In this document: positions 26,882 to 34,194 of the stretch, one piece after another | Layout: each line of letters starts with the position of its first letter | How positions within the stretch are numbered: the first letter of the stretch is position 1 | Source: Rhodobacter sp. NTK016B | GTDB lineage: Bacteria; Pseudomonadota; Alphaproteobacteria; Rhodobacterales; Rhodobacteraceae | DNA length: 64,000 nucleotides | NCBI RefSeq assembly: GCF_017303295.1 | Contig: NZ_JAFKOK010000018.1 | Location: 36,980 to 100,979, forward strand | Direction: 5' to 3' | Notes under the pieces: model-generated | What the model was told of the DNA's origin: nothing | The model's database searches: none | Seen by the model: the letters and a program-made list of their open reading frames with translations, nothing else | Translations under genes and position numbers: made by a program

Positions 26882-27379
26882 TTACTGCCCGGAGGCAGCT
26901 CCGGTTCCCGCGCCCGCTGCCCCGAAATCGGGACCGCCGGTCTCTGTCACCAGACCGATATTGTTGAACCCGCCCGCATTCAGCGCGCCCATCACCTGCA
27001 CGACGCGGCTATAGGGAATGCTGCCATCCGCGCGCAGGAACACCCGGTCGCCGGTGCGCTCGGCGGCAATCGCTTCCAATTGCGGCAGCAGATCGGCCTC
27101 GGCCACGGGGGTGGTCATCAGCGCCAGCGACCCGTCGGCGCCGATGGTGATCGACAGCGGCTCTTCGCGCTCGGCGGGCAACGCGCCCGCGGCGGTGCGC
27201 GGCAATTCGACGGGCACGCCCACGACCAGCATCGGCGCGGCCACCATGAAGATGATAAGCAACACCAGCATCACGTCCACGAAGGGCGTGACGTTGATCT
27301 CGGACATCTTGGCGGCCTGTCCGCGCCGGCGCCGGCGCGTGCCGCTTCCGCCCTGCCGTTTGATCGATTGCGCACCCAT
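26882..27379 (-). CDS. tolR: Tol-Pal biopolymer transporter TolR (ExbD family)
   Basis: TolR works with TolQ as the proton-driven stator complex in the inner membrane. The 165-residue protein has one transmembrane segment (about residues 30-52, FVDVMLVLLIIFMVAAP) with the conserved aspartate, and a periplasmic ExbD domain. A basic Arg-rich stretch precedes the membrane segment. The gene is three bases after tolQ and seven bases before tolA. Confidence 0.95.
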   Translation of the reverse strand: MGAQSIKRQGGSGTRRRRRGQAAKMSEINVTPFVDVMLVLLIIFMVAAPMLVVGVPVELPRTAAGALPAEREEPLSITIGADGSLALMTTPVAEADLLPQLEAIAAERTGDRVFLRADGSIPYSRVVQVMGALNAGGFNNIGLVTETGGPDFGAAGAGTGAASGQ

Positions 27380-27382
27380 GGC

Positions 27383-28078
27383 TCAGCCGTCCAGATTGCG
27401 CGACAGGAGGGTGCCGAATTCGTCGGCGAACTGCTCGTAGCCCGAAGCGATCGTGTCGCTGTCGTCGCTGAGCTTGTTGTAGAAGATCGTCGCCGGGATA
27501 GCCGCCAGCAGGCCCAGACCCGTGGCCAGCAGCGCCTCGGCGATCCCCGGCGCCACGACGGCAAGGTTGGTCGATTGCGCCAGCGCGATTTCCTCGAAGG
27601 CGTATTTGATGCCCCAGACGGTGCCGAACAGACCCACGAAGGGGCTGGCCGAGCCGACAGTGGCAAGGAAAGTCAGCCCGCCATTCAGCTCGCGTACTTC
27701 GCGGTTGATGGCCACGTCCATCGAGCGGTCAATGCGCTGCGCCGCGCCGGGGATCATCGCCCCGTCCTGACGGTGCGAGCGCTGCCATTCCGACATGCCC
27801 GCCGCGAAGATCCGTTCGGGGCCGCTCGCGGGATTGGCGCCGACACGGGCGTAGAGTTCATCCAGAGGCTCACCCGACCAGAAGGCCGTGTCGAACCGCG
27901 CGGCGTCACTGCGGGCGCGGCGGAACACCAGATGCTTCTGGATGATGATCGCCCAAGACCAGAACGAGGCCACGATCAGCATGATCATGACCAGTTTGAC
28001 GGTCAGCGTCGCGCGCAAAAACAACGCGATCAGCGAAAAATCGATGTCGCTGGCCTGCGCCAGTGTCGAGGTATCCAT
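27383..28078 (-). CDS. tolQ: Tol-Pal proton channel protein TolQ (ExbB family)
   Basis: TolQ is the inner-membrane channel component that forms the motor with TolR. The 231-residue protein has three transmembrane regions: about residues 18-42, and two in the last half within LTFLATVGSASPFVGLFGTVWG and GIAEALLATGLGLLAAIPATI. Those residues line the proton path in the family. It starts the tolQRAB run, 113 bases downstream of ybgC. Confidence 0.95.
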   Translation of the reverse strand: MDTSTLAQASDIDFSLIALFLRATLTVKLVMIMLIVASFWSWAIIIQKHLVFRRARSDAARFDTAFWSGEPLDELYARVGANPASGPERIFAAGMSEWQRSHRQDGAMIPGAAQRIDRSMDVAINREVRELNGGLTFLATVGSASPFVGLFGTVWGIKYAFEEIALAQSTNLAVVAPGIAEALLATGLGLLAAIPATIFYNKLSDDSDTIASGYEQFADEFGTLLSRNLDG

Positions 28079-28191
28079 GCCGTGTTTCCTGCTCGTTCCG
28101 CACGCGTTCCGGGGCGCTTGCCTTGCAGCGGCCCTCTTTGGCCTGAGAATAGCGTGTTTCCAAGCCTAACACCAATACAACCACGCGATTG

Positions 28192-28581
28192 TTACGTGTT
28201 TCCGCTTAAAGCCCGCACTTCTTTCGGCAGCCGGCGCGGTTTGCCTTCGGTCGTCATGGAAACCAGCGTCACCTGCGCGCGAAACAGGCAGGTCTCGCCG
28301 CGATAGACCTGCTGATCCAGCACCAGCCGCGCCACGCCGGCCTCGATCACGCTGGTATGAACGCTCAGCTGTTCGTCCAGCGTTGCGGGCGCCTGAAACC
28401 ACGCCTCGATATGGTGAACGGCAAAGATCACGCCCTCTCGGCGCAAGGCCACTTGGTCAATGCCCAGCGCCCGAACCCAGTCCGAGCGCGCGCGCTCGAT
28501 GAATTTCAGGTAATTAGCGTGATAAACGATACCGCCAAGGTCGGTGTCTTCGTAATGAACGGTGACGGGATAGCGGTGCAT
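28192..28581 (-). CDS. ybgC: YbgC-type acyl-CoA thioesterase, copy 1
   Basis: YbgC-family thioesterases of the hotdog fold are encoded beside tol-pal and are implicated in phospholipid metabolism. The 129-residue protein has the catalytic Asp in YEDTDLGGIVYHANY and the family core FIERARSDWVRALG. It is immediately downstream of a second YbgC gene (8-base gap) and upstream of tolQ, the normal ybgC position. The two copies are about 50 percent identical by eye. Confidence 0.92.
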   Translation of the reverse strand: MHRYPVTVHYEDTDLGGIVYHANYLKFIERARSDWVRALGIDQVALRREGVIFAVHHIEAWFQAPATLDEQLSVHTSVIEAGVARLVLDQQVYRGETCLFRAQVTLVSMTTEGKPRRLPKEVRALSGNT

Positions 28582-28589
28582 TCGGGGCC

Positions 28590-28994
28590 TCACATGGTCA
28601 GCAGCGCGCCCAGTTCCCCCAGCGCGGTCAGTTCTTCCGGCAATCTGCGCGGCTTGCCGTCCAGACTGACCAGCGCGATGGTCACCAGCGCGCGAAACAA
28701 GCAGGTTTCGCCGCGATACACTTTCTGGTCCAGCACCAGCCGAAGGCGACTCACGCTTTTGACCTTGGTCCGGATCGTCAGCCGGTCTTCGAGCTTGGCC
28801 GAGGCAAGAAAATCCGCCTCGATCCGGTGCACGACGAAGACGAAGCCCTGTTCCCGCAGCGCGTTCTGGTCGACGCCGATGCTGCGCACCCAGTCGGCCC
28901 GCGCCCGGTCGATGAACTTCATGTAATTCGCATGATACACGATCGCGCCGAGATCGGTCTCGTCGTAATAGACGGTCACGGGGAAGGTATGCAT
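28590..28994 (-). CDS. ybgC: YbgC-type acyl-CoA thioesterase, copy 2
   Basis: This 134-residue hotdog thioesterase is paralogous to the gene just downstream. It shows DETDLGAIVYHANYMKFIDRAR and a similar C-terminus (GKPRRLPEELTALGELG). The start is ATG 28994; a longer frame upstream has no family match. Both copies keep the catalytic aspartate and the tyrosine-rich loop, so both should be active. It probably heads the ybgC-ybgC-tolQRAB transcript. Confidence 0.9.
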   Translation of the reverse strand: MHTFPVTVYYDETDLGAIVYHANYMKFIDRARADWVRSIGVDQNALREQGFVFVVHRIEADFLASAKLEDRLTIRTKVKSVSRLRLVLDQKVYRGETCLFRALVTIALVSLDGKPRRLPEELTALGELGALLTM

Positions 28995-29267
28995 GGCTCG
29001 GCGCTCGACGTGTCTTGTCCGGGTTGCTCCCGGCGCTTGGTGCCAAAAAGGCGGCTTTTCGAAGGGCTGGCCGCAGAGGCGCCGGTTTGTCAAGCGGTTC
29101 GGACGATGATGGCCCCGATTTCTTGCCGCTACGTCAGGTTTCAGGGCAAGCACATCGGAAGCCTTTGAAGACAGACCACTGAAGGCAAAGGCGAAACCCG
29201 AGCCTTGCCGATATCCGCCGATCATCACGCGGCCCCGAACGCGCCTTCATGCCCTGTACCGGAATAT

Positions 29268-29296
29268 TTGATTTCCTCATCAACAATCCCTATATT
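29268..29296 (+). promoter_or_regulatory. Sigma70-type promoter of the toxin-antitoxin operon
   Basis: A -35 hexamer TTGATT (29268-29273) and a -10 hexamer TATATT (29291-29296) are separated by exactly 17 bases. This is one of the few AT-rich spots in the region and lies 37 bases before the antitoxin ATG. Confidence 0.7.
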
Positions 29297-29297
29297 T

Positions 29298-29311
29298 ATT
29301 TCCAAGGAAAT
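29298..29311 (+). promoter_or_regulatory. Palindromic operator candidate next to the TA promoter
   Basis: A perfect 6-2-6 inverted repeat (ATTTCC AA GGAAAT) begins two bases after the -10 hexamer. It sits over the expected transcription start, so binding by the Xre-like antitoxin would block transcription. A related GATTTCC half-site is at 29270-29276. Confidence 0.6.
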
Positions 29312-29332
29312 CACCTGCCCCGAGGTCCCGCC

Positions 29333-29707
29333 ATGTCCCTCGCCCTGCCCGACCCTACCACCGAACCCGGTGACAGCCAGCTTGTCGCCCGCGCCGTGAT
29401 CCGCGCCGGAGCGGCGCTGGGTCTGCGCGGGTCCGAGATCGCGGCGATCATCGGCACGAGTCCGTCGCAGGTCTCGAAGATGAAGGACAGCGCGGGCGTC
29501 AGCGGCAAGTCCTTTGAACTGGCGCTCTATCTGATCCGCGTCTTCCGGTCGCTTGACGCGATCACCGGCGGCGATGTGCAATCCGCACGGGCATGGATGC
29601 GCGCGCCCAACCGCGATCTGAACGGCGTCCCCGCCGAGCTGGCGCAAAGCGCCGCCGGGCTGGTCGCGGTGATGAATTATCTGGACGCCGCGCGTGCCCC
29701 GATCTGA
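29333..29707 (+). CDS. Xre/MbcA/ParS-type antitoxin
   Basis: This 124-residue antitoxin has an N-terminal Xre-like helix-turn-helix (about residues 25-60, SEIAAIIGTSPSQVSKMKD) and the C-terminal DUF2384 toxin-binding domain (about 70-120, ARAWMRAPNRDLNGVPAELA). In this family the C-terminal part plugs the RES toxin site and the HTH represses the operon. The ATG at 29333 is preferred because an upstream ATG at 29249 overlaps the promoter. It overlaps the toxin gene by 14 bases. Confidence 0.9.
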   Translation: MSLALPDPTTEPGDSQLVARAVIRAGAALGLRGSEIAAIIGTSPSQVSKMKDSAGVSGKSFELALYLIRVFRSLDAITGGDVQSARAWMRAPNRDLNGVPAELAQSAAGLVAVMNYLDAARAPI

Positions 29708-30410
29708 GCTGCACTATACGCCCTATCTGGGCAATGTCTGGCGGCTGATCGAGGGGCAATACCGCCCCGCCACGCGCAAGATCACCGATTCGGTGGCCGA
29801 GCAGGCGCGACTGGAAGCCCTGCTCGACACGACCAAGCCAAAGATCCCCGAAGAATGCGCGCATCTCGACTACCAGTTCAGCACGCCCTTTCGCTATGGC
29901 TGCTATCCCCGGTCCTCGCGCTTTCGCCGCGCGGGGCCGACGCCGGGCGTCTATTACGCCGCCGAGGATCCGCTGACCGCCGCCATCGAAAGCGCGTGGG
30001 GCAGCGTGGCGTTTTTCCGCGCGGCACCGGGCACGCCCCTGCCGACGATCCCGCGCGCCTGCTCCGCGATCCTGGCCGAGATCCACGCGCCCGTGGCGCT
30101 GGACCTGACCGCTTCCGACAATGCCGGGCTGGGTCGCTGGACCGATCCGGTGGATTACGGCGATTGCCTCGATCTGGCCGATCAGGCGCGGGCACGCGGA
30201 TGCGAGGCGATCCGCTACAGCTCGGTCCGCGATCCGCTGGAACGGGCCAATGTCGCGGTGCTGACCTGCCCCGCCTTCGCCCGGCCCGAGCCGCTGACCA
30301 GTCAGACATGGCACCTGCACCTGACCGGCGACCGCGTCGTGCTGACGAACGAGACGCTGCGACAGGCGCATGAATTCCGGGTGGGCGAGCAGGCGCTGGA
30401 ACCAGCGTAG
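29694..30410 (+). CDS. RES-domain toxin (predicted NAD+ phosphorylase)
   Basis: RES toxins degrade NAD+ and stop growth when the antitoxin is lost. The 238-residue protein starts with GTG at 29694 inside the antitoxin gene. It has the family arginine in VWRLIEGQYR, the central YYAAEDPLTAAIESAWG segment with the conserved glutamate, and a serine in AIRYSSVR, which give the Arg-Glu-Ser set that names the domain. The sequence looks intact. It is convergent with the next gene, seven bases away. Confidence 0.9.
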   Translation: MPRSELHYTPYLGNVWRLIEGQYRPATRKITDSVAEQARLEALLDTTKPKIPEECAHLDYQFSTPFRYGCYPRSSRFRRAGPTPGVYYAAEDPLTAAIESAWGSVAFFRAAPGTPLPTIPRACSAILAEIHAPVALDLTASDNAGLGRWTDPVDYGDCLDLADQARARGCEAIRYSSVRDPLERANVAVLTCPAFARPEPLTSQTWHLHLTGDRVVLTNETLRQAHEFRVGEQALEPA

Positions 30411-30417
30411 CGTCCGC

Positions 30418-31044
30418 TCAGATCAGCCGCGCCGACAACCTTAGCGCGTGCGAGGCATCGTCTGCCGCGACGGGCATCACCCGGTCATAGGCGGCAGCGA
30501 TCACGGCGGCGATTTCCGGACGCAGCACGGTCACGCCGTTGGCGCGCGCCAGCGGCGGCATCTGTCGAAACGCCTGATCGCCCCAGAGCAGGATCACCTG
30601 AACCGCCTGCATCAGCGCGATATCCTCGGCGGGCAGCGCGCTCATCCCTTCGTCCATCCGCACGAAAACAAAGGCCGCCTTGATCGCGCCGTCCTCGTCG
30701 AAGCGAAAGGCGCGGTACTGATTGGCGTCCTGCGCCTTGAGCCGGGGCACCAACGTGTCCAGCCCCTCGACCACGCGGTCGAGATCGGGCACCGCCAGCA
30801 GCTCGTCCCAATCGCGGAAGAAAAACACCATCAGGTTGGTGCCCAGTTCGGGATCGACCTCGGCCATCTTGTGACCGGCCAGCAGCACGACGGCCTCGAT
30901 CGCGCCCTTGATGGTGCGCAACGTCGCGTCATCGGTGCCGAAAACGATGGGCGCGATGGGACGGCCCCAGCGGGCAAAGGCATAGCGCCCGTCCGAGCGG
31001 GTGAAGAGGCGGGTGATCTGGTCAGGCGTGAGCGCATCGGTCAT
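30418..31044 (-). CDS. Uncharacterised protein downstream of MATE exporter
   Basis: I do not recognise this 208-residue protein. It has no signal peptide or clear membrane segment. The middle (about residues 60-100) is hydrophobic and aromatic (NLMVFFFRDWDELL), and the central part repeats acidic residues (FRFDEDGAIKAAFVFVRMDE). The start at 31044 gives MTDALTPDQITRLF. It follows the MATE gene by 11 bases in a four-gene operon. Confidence 0.75.
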   Translation of the reverse strand: MTDALTPDQITRLFTRSDGRYAFARWGRPIAPIVFGTDDATLRTIKGAIEAVVLLAGHKMAEVDPELGTNLMVFFFRDWDELLAVPDLDRVVEGLDTLVPRLKAQDANQYRAFRFDEDGAIKAAFVFVRMDEGMSALPAEDIALMQAVQVILLWGDQAFRQMPPLARANGVTVLRPEIAAVIAAAYDRVMPVAADDASHALRLSARLI

Positions 31045-31055
31045 GGCCCCAGCTA

Positions 31056-32348
31056 TCAAGCCGTGATCGAGCGTGCAATTCTGGGATACAGAAACGCCTG
31101 CGACACTCCGCGCATCACGTTGAACAGCGTCAGCGACAGCCACAACCCGTGATTGCCCAAGGGCCAGCTGAGCAACAGCGCCAGCGCGTAGCAGCAGGCG
31201 GCGAAGGCCACGGTGATCAGCATCTCGCGGGTGAAGGTCGCGCCGATATAGATGCCGTCGAACATATAGGCGGCGACAGCGGCCAGAGGGGCGATGACGA
31301 TCCACGGCAGGTAGAGCCGCGCCTCGGTCCGGACCTCGGGCGCGGTGGTCATCGCGTCGATGATCGATGGCCCCGCCAGCGCGAAGACCAGCGCCATCAC
31401 CACCGCGCCGCCCAGCGCCCAGATCCCCGTCATCCGCGCCGCGCGCCGCAGCGCCGCCGCCGAGCGCGCGCCCATCGCCTGCCCCACCAGCGTCTCGGCA
31501 GAGAAGGCGAAGCCGTCCAGCAGGAAGGCGAGGAATTCGAGGAATTGCAGCAGGATCTGGTTCGACGCGATCACCACATCGCCGCGCCCTGCAGAGAGGA
31601 ACATGAAAACGACGAAACAGCCCTTCAAGATGATCGAGCGCACCATGATATAGCCGTTGACGCCCGCCATATGCCGCAGCCGCGCCGCGTCGAAGATCCG
31701 CGCGCCCGTGGCTTTCAGCCCGTCGCGGCACAGCCACAGACCGAAGCTGAACCCCACGGCCTCGGCCATCAGCGTAGCGACGGCGACGCCGCTCACGCCC
31801 CAGTCGAGCCCCAGCACGAACCAGATATCCAGCGCGATATTCGTCCCGTTGGCGAGGATCTGCAGCACCAGCACCGCGCGCGTGCGCTCCAGCGCGATCA
31901 GCCAGCCGGTGATGGCGTAAAGCCCGATGGTCAGCGGCGCGCCCCAGATGCGGATCTGCAGGTAATCCGAGGCCAGCCCTTCGACCGCATCGGACGCTGG
32001 CGCCAGCGCGAAACCGGCGGCGAAAAGAAGTGGCTGCAGCGCGATCAGCGCCAAGCCGACGCTGCCCGCGATCAACAGGCCGCGCTTCAGGATCGCGCCG
32101 GTCTCGGCGGTATCGCCCCGGCCATGCGCCTGCGCCGCAAGCCCGGTCGTGCCCATCCGCAGGAAACCGAACACCCAGTAGAACGCGGTCAGGATCACCG
32201 CGCCCAGACCCACGGCCCCGATCGGCGCGGCCTCGCCCAGCTGGCCCACCACGGCGGTATCGACCAGCCCCAGCAGCGGCACGGTGACATTCGCCGCGAC
32301 GATGGGCACGGCGATCTTCAGCACCCGACCATGGGTGAGCGGTGTCAT
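31056..32348 (-). CDS. MATE-family multidrug/metabolite exporter
   Basis: MATE proteins export organic cations or drugs using Na+ or H+. The 430-residue protein has about 12 hydrophobic segments. The first repeat half starts at MTPLTHGRVLKIAVPIVAANVTVPLLGLVD, with the typical acidic Asp in TM1 (LVDTAVVGQLG). The second half starts near KGCFVVFMFLS. Length is standard. The ATG at 32348 overlaps the upstream thioesterase stop by four bases. The substrate cannot be named. Confidence 0.93.
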   Translation of the reverse strand: MTPLTHGRVLKIAVPIVAANVTVPLLGLVDTAVVGQLGEAAPIGAVGLGAVILTAFYWVFGFLRMGTTGLAAQAHGRGDTAETGAILKRGLLIAGSVGLALIALQPLLFAAGFALAPASDAVEGLASDYLQIRIWGAPLTIGLYAITGWLIALERTRAVLVLQILANGTNIALDIWFVLGLDWGVSGVAVATLMAEAVGFSFGLWLCRDGLKATGARIFDAARLRHMAGVNGYIMVRSIILKGCFVVFMFLSAGRGDVVIASNQILLQFLEFLAFLLDGFAFSAETLVGQAMGARSAAALRRAARMTGIWALGGAVVMALVFALAGPSIIDAMTTAPEVRTEARLYLPWIVIAPLAAVAAYMFDGIYIGATFTREMLITVAFAACCYALALLLSWPLGNHGLWLSLTLFNVMRGVSQAFLYPRIARSITA

Positions 32349-32860
32349 GCGCTCTTGTCGCGCGAGGGGATCAGGAAATGCCCGGTCGCCTGTGCGAAAA
32401 GCCGCGTGCGGTTGTCCTGCCACGCCTCGACATGGACCGAGGCATAGCGCCGCCCCGAGCGGTTCACCCGCGCGCGGGCATAGGCATCGCGCGGCAGGCC
32501 CGAGCGCAGGTAATCGACGGTGAAATCGATGGTCTTGGGCAAGCGCGGCAGATGCGCGTCATCGACCGATTGCGGGTCCAGCGCGCCCTTTTCCATGTCT
32601 TCCCACAGCATCGACCAGCTCAGCTCGATCATCGCCGTGATTTCCAGAAAGGCCGAGGTCACGCCGCCATGGATCGCCGGCAGGAACGGGTTGCCGATCA
32701 GCTTTTCATCGAAAGGCAGGGTCGCGGTCAGCTCATCGCCCCGGCGGTCGAACTGAATGCCCAGCCACTGCACATACGGAATGCCGCCCACCAGCGTCTT
32801 CAGCGCGCGGTCGCGACGCTCTTTGACCACCTGCACAGGTTCGGGACGGGGCCGGCTCAT
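32345..32860 (-). CDS. PaaI-family thioesterase, copy A (upstream of MATE)
   Basis: This 171-residue hotdog protein has the family segment NPFLPAIHGGVTSAFLEITAMIE near residues 55-78, where HGG forms the acyl-CoA site, and the later TIDFTVDYLRSGLPRDAYARA region. It overlaps the MATE gene by four bases at its 3' end and the other thioesterase by four bases at its start. The chain is translationally coupled. Confidence 0.87.
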   Translation of the reverse strand: MSRPRPEPVQVVKERRDRALKTLVGGIPYVQWLGIQFDRRGDELTATLPFDEKLIGNPFLPAIHGGVTSAFLEITAMIELSWSMLWEDMEKGALDPQSVDDAHLPRLPKTIDFTVDYLRSGLPRDAYARARVNRSGRRYASVHVEAWQDNRTRLFAQATGHFLIPSRDKSA

Positions 32861-33306
32861 TGCGCGCCCTCCGTCTTCGCGCCGGGGGCCCGCGTCACGC
32901 TTTCCATCGTGAACGCGCCCGAGGCGGTCGCGACGGGCAGACCTTCGTCCTCGTCATGCGCGGTCGCTTTGACGAACGCCACGGTGCGCGTCGCATGGAA
33001 ACACTCGGCCCGCGCGATGATCCGCTGGCCGGGCTTGGCCGCGCGCATGTAATCGATGCGCAGATCCAGCGTCGCCGTGCCCCGCGCGCCGGGAAAGGTC
33101 ATCACCGCCGCCCCGCAGCAGGTATCCATCAGCGCCGAGACCGCGCCCCCGGCGATCACACCGGTCGCCGGGTCGCCGATGAACCGCGTGTCATAGGGCA
33201 TCGAGATCACCGCCCTGCCGTCGCCGATCTCTTCCAGCGTCATCCCCAGGGCCTTGGAATGAGGAATCGCCTCGATGAATTGCTGCGCGGCGGTCGGATC
33301 GGTCAT
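32857..33306 (-). CDS. PaaI-family thioesterase, copy B (first gene of the operon)
   Basis: This 149-residue hotdog thioesterase shows GVIAGGAVSALMDTCCGAAVM near residues 50-70 and LDLRIDYMRAAKPGQRIIARAE. The ATG at 33306 follows AGGA at normal spacing; ATGs at 33330 and farther upstream are less likely. It is the first of four overlapping or closely spaced genes (thioesterase, thioesterase, MATE, unknown). Two non-identical thioesterases in one chain suggest work on a specific acyl-CoA product that is then exported. Confidence 0.87.
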   Translation of the reverse strand: MTDPTAAQQFIEAIPHSKALGMTLEEIGDGRAVISMPYDTRFIGDPATGVIAGGAVSALMDTCCGAAVMTFPGARGTATLDLRIDYMRAAKPGQRIIARAECFHATRTVAFVKATAHDEDEGLPVATASGAFTMESVTRAPGAKTEGAQ

Positions 33307-33597
33307 GGATATTCCTGCATGCTCTGACATTGCGGGCGCAGGGCGCCTGCCCAAAGGCATGGCCCGAAGCCCGCCGGATATCAAGGCTCGCGACACCCGT
33401 GTCGTCCCCCGACGCAGCGGCGCAGATAGCGGCGCTAACCGGGCCGCACAACCGACAGGCGCAGCGCCCCCTTGGTCACGGCCCCTGACGCCCCGGCGTC
33501 GTGCACCGCCACACGCCTAACGGGAACCCGGTTGCACTTGCACGATCCGCGCCCTACCCTGCGTGACGTTGGGACAAGACTTTCCGCAAGGCGGCCG

Positions 33598-33981
33598 ATG
33601 ACCGAGACGAGACTGTCTTTCAAGGAAATGTGCGCGCGGTTCGACGTGACGCCGCGCACATTGCGCTACTACGAATATATCGAGCTGCTGACGCCCGAAA
33701 AGGAAGGGCGCAACCGTTTCTACGGCCCGCGCGAAATCGCCCGCATGACGCTGATCCTGCGCGGACGCCGCTTCGGTTTCGCGCTGGAAGAACTGCGCCA
33801 ATGGCTGCTAATCTACGAAAAGCAAGGCACCAAGGCGCAGCTTGAAACCTTCGTCGGCATGGCCAACCGCCAGCTTGGCGCGCTGACCAAACAGCGCGAG
33901 GAACTGGCCGTGACGATCGAGGATCTGCGCCAGCTCCGTGACGAGGCCGCGCGCCTCGCCGAAAGCGAAAGCAAAGCCTGA
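33598..33981 (+). CDS. MerR-family transcriptional regulator
   Basis: This 127-residue regulator has an N-terminal winged helix (about residues 4-70, EMCARFDVTPRTLRYYEYIELLTPEKEGRNRFYG) followed by a long helix with heptad leucines (about 75-120) for dimerisation. There is no cysteine cluster for metal sensing. It faces the same way as the ethylmalonyl-CoA mutase gene, 213 bases downstream, and could regulate it; that is inference from position only. The ATG at 33598 matches the usual family start. Confidence 0.9.
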   Translation: MTETRLSFKEMCARFDVTPRTLRYYEYIELLTPEKEGRNRFYGPREIARMTLILRGRRFGFALEELRQWLLIYEKQGTKAQLETFVGMANRQLGALTKQREELAVTIEDLRQLRDEAARLAESESKA

Positions 33982-34105
33982 CACCCCCTGCTTGCGGTGA
34001 ATTCCCGCGCGTGCCCGGCCCTGCCCGGACGCGCTCAATCCGCTTGCGCGCTCTGCTCCGCAGGCCCCCGGACCCGCGCTGCGCCGCAACGCAGCGATTC
34101 CCGGC

Positions 34106-34133
34106 TTGACATTATGTTTCGCGTGACTATTCC
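34106..34133 (+). promoter_or_regulatory. Candidate promoter of ethylmalonyl-CoA mutase
   Basis: A perfect -35 TTGACA (34106-34111) is followed after 16 bases by a weak -10 TATTCC (34128-34133), about 60 bases before the gene. The poor -10 leaves room for an activator. Confidence 0.4.
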
Positions 34134-34194
34134 ATTCCAGCAAGAATATTGCGCTGCGACTGCACGATCTCACGTCCTGCCCGGAGGCTCCGCC

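Larger units (their letters stand above)
28995..29332. other. Divergent intergenic region: ybgC and toxin-antitoxin promoters
   Basis: These 338 bases separate the reverse-strand ybgC genes from the forward toxin-antitoxin operon. No gene is visible. The right end is AT-rich compared with the surroundings and carries the promoter and operator listed separately. Nothing definite is seen for the ybgC promoter. Confidence 0.6.
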
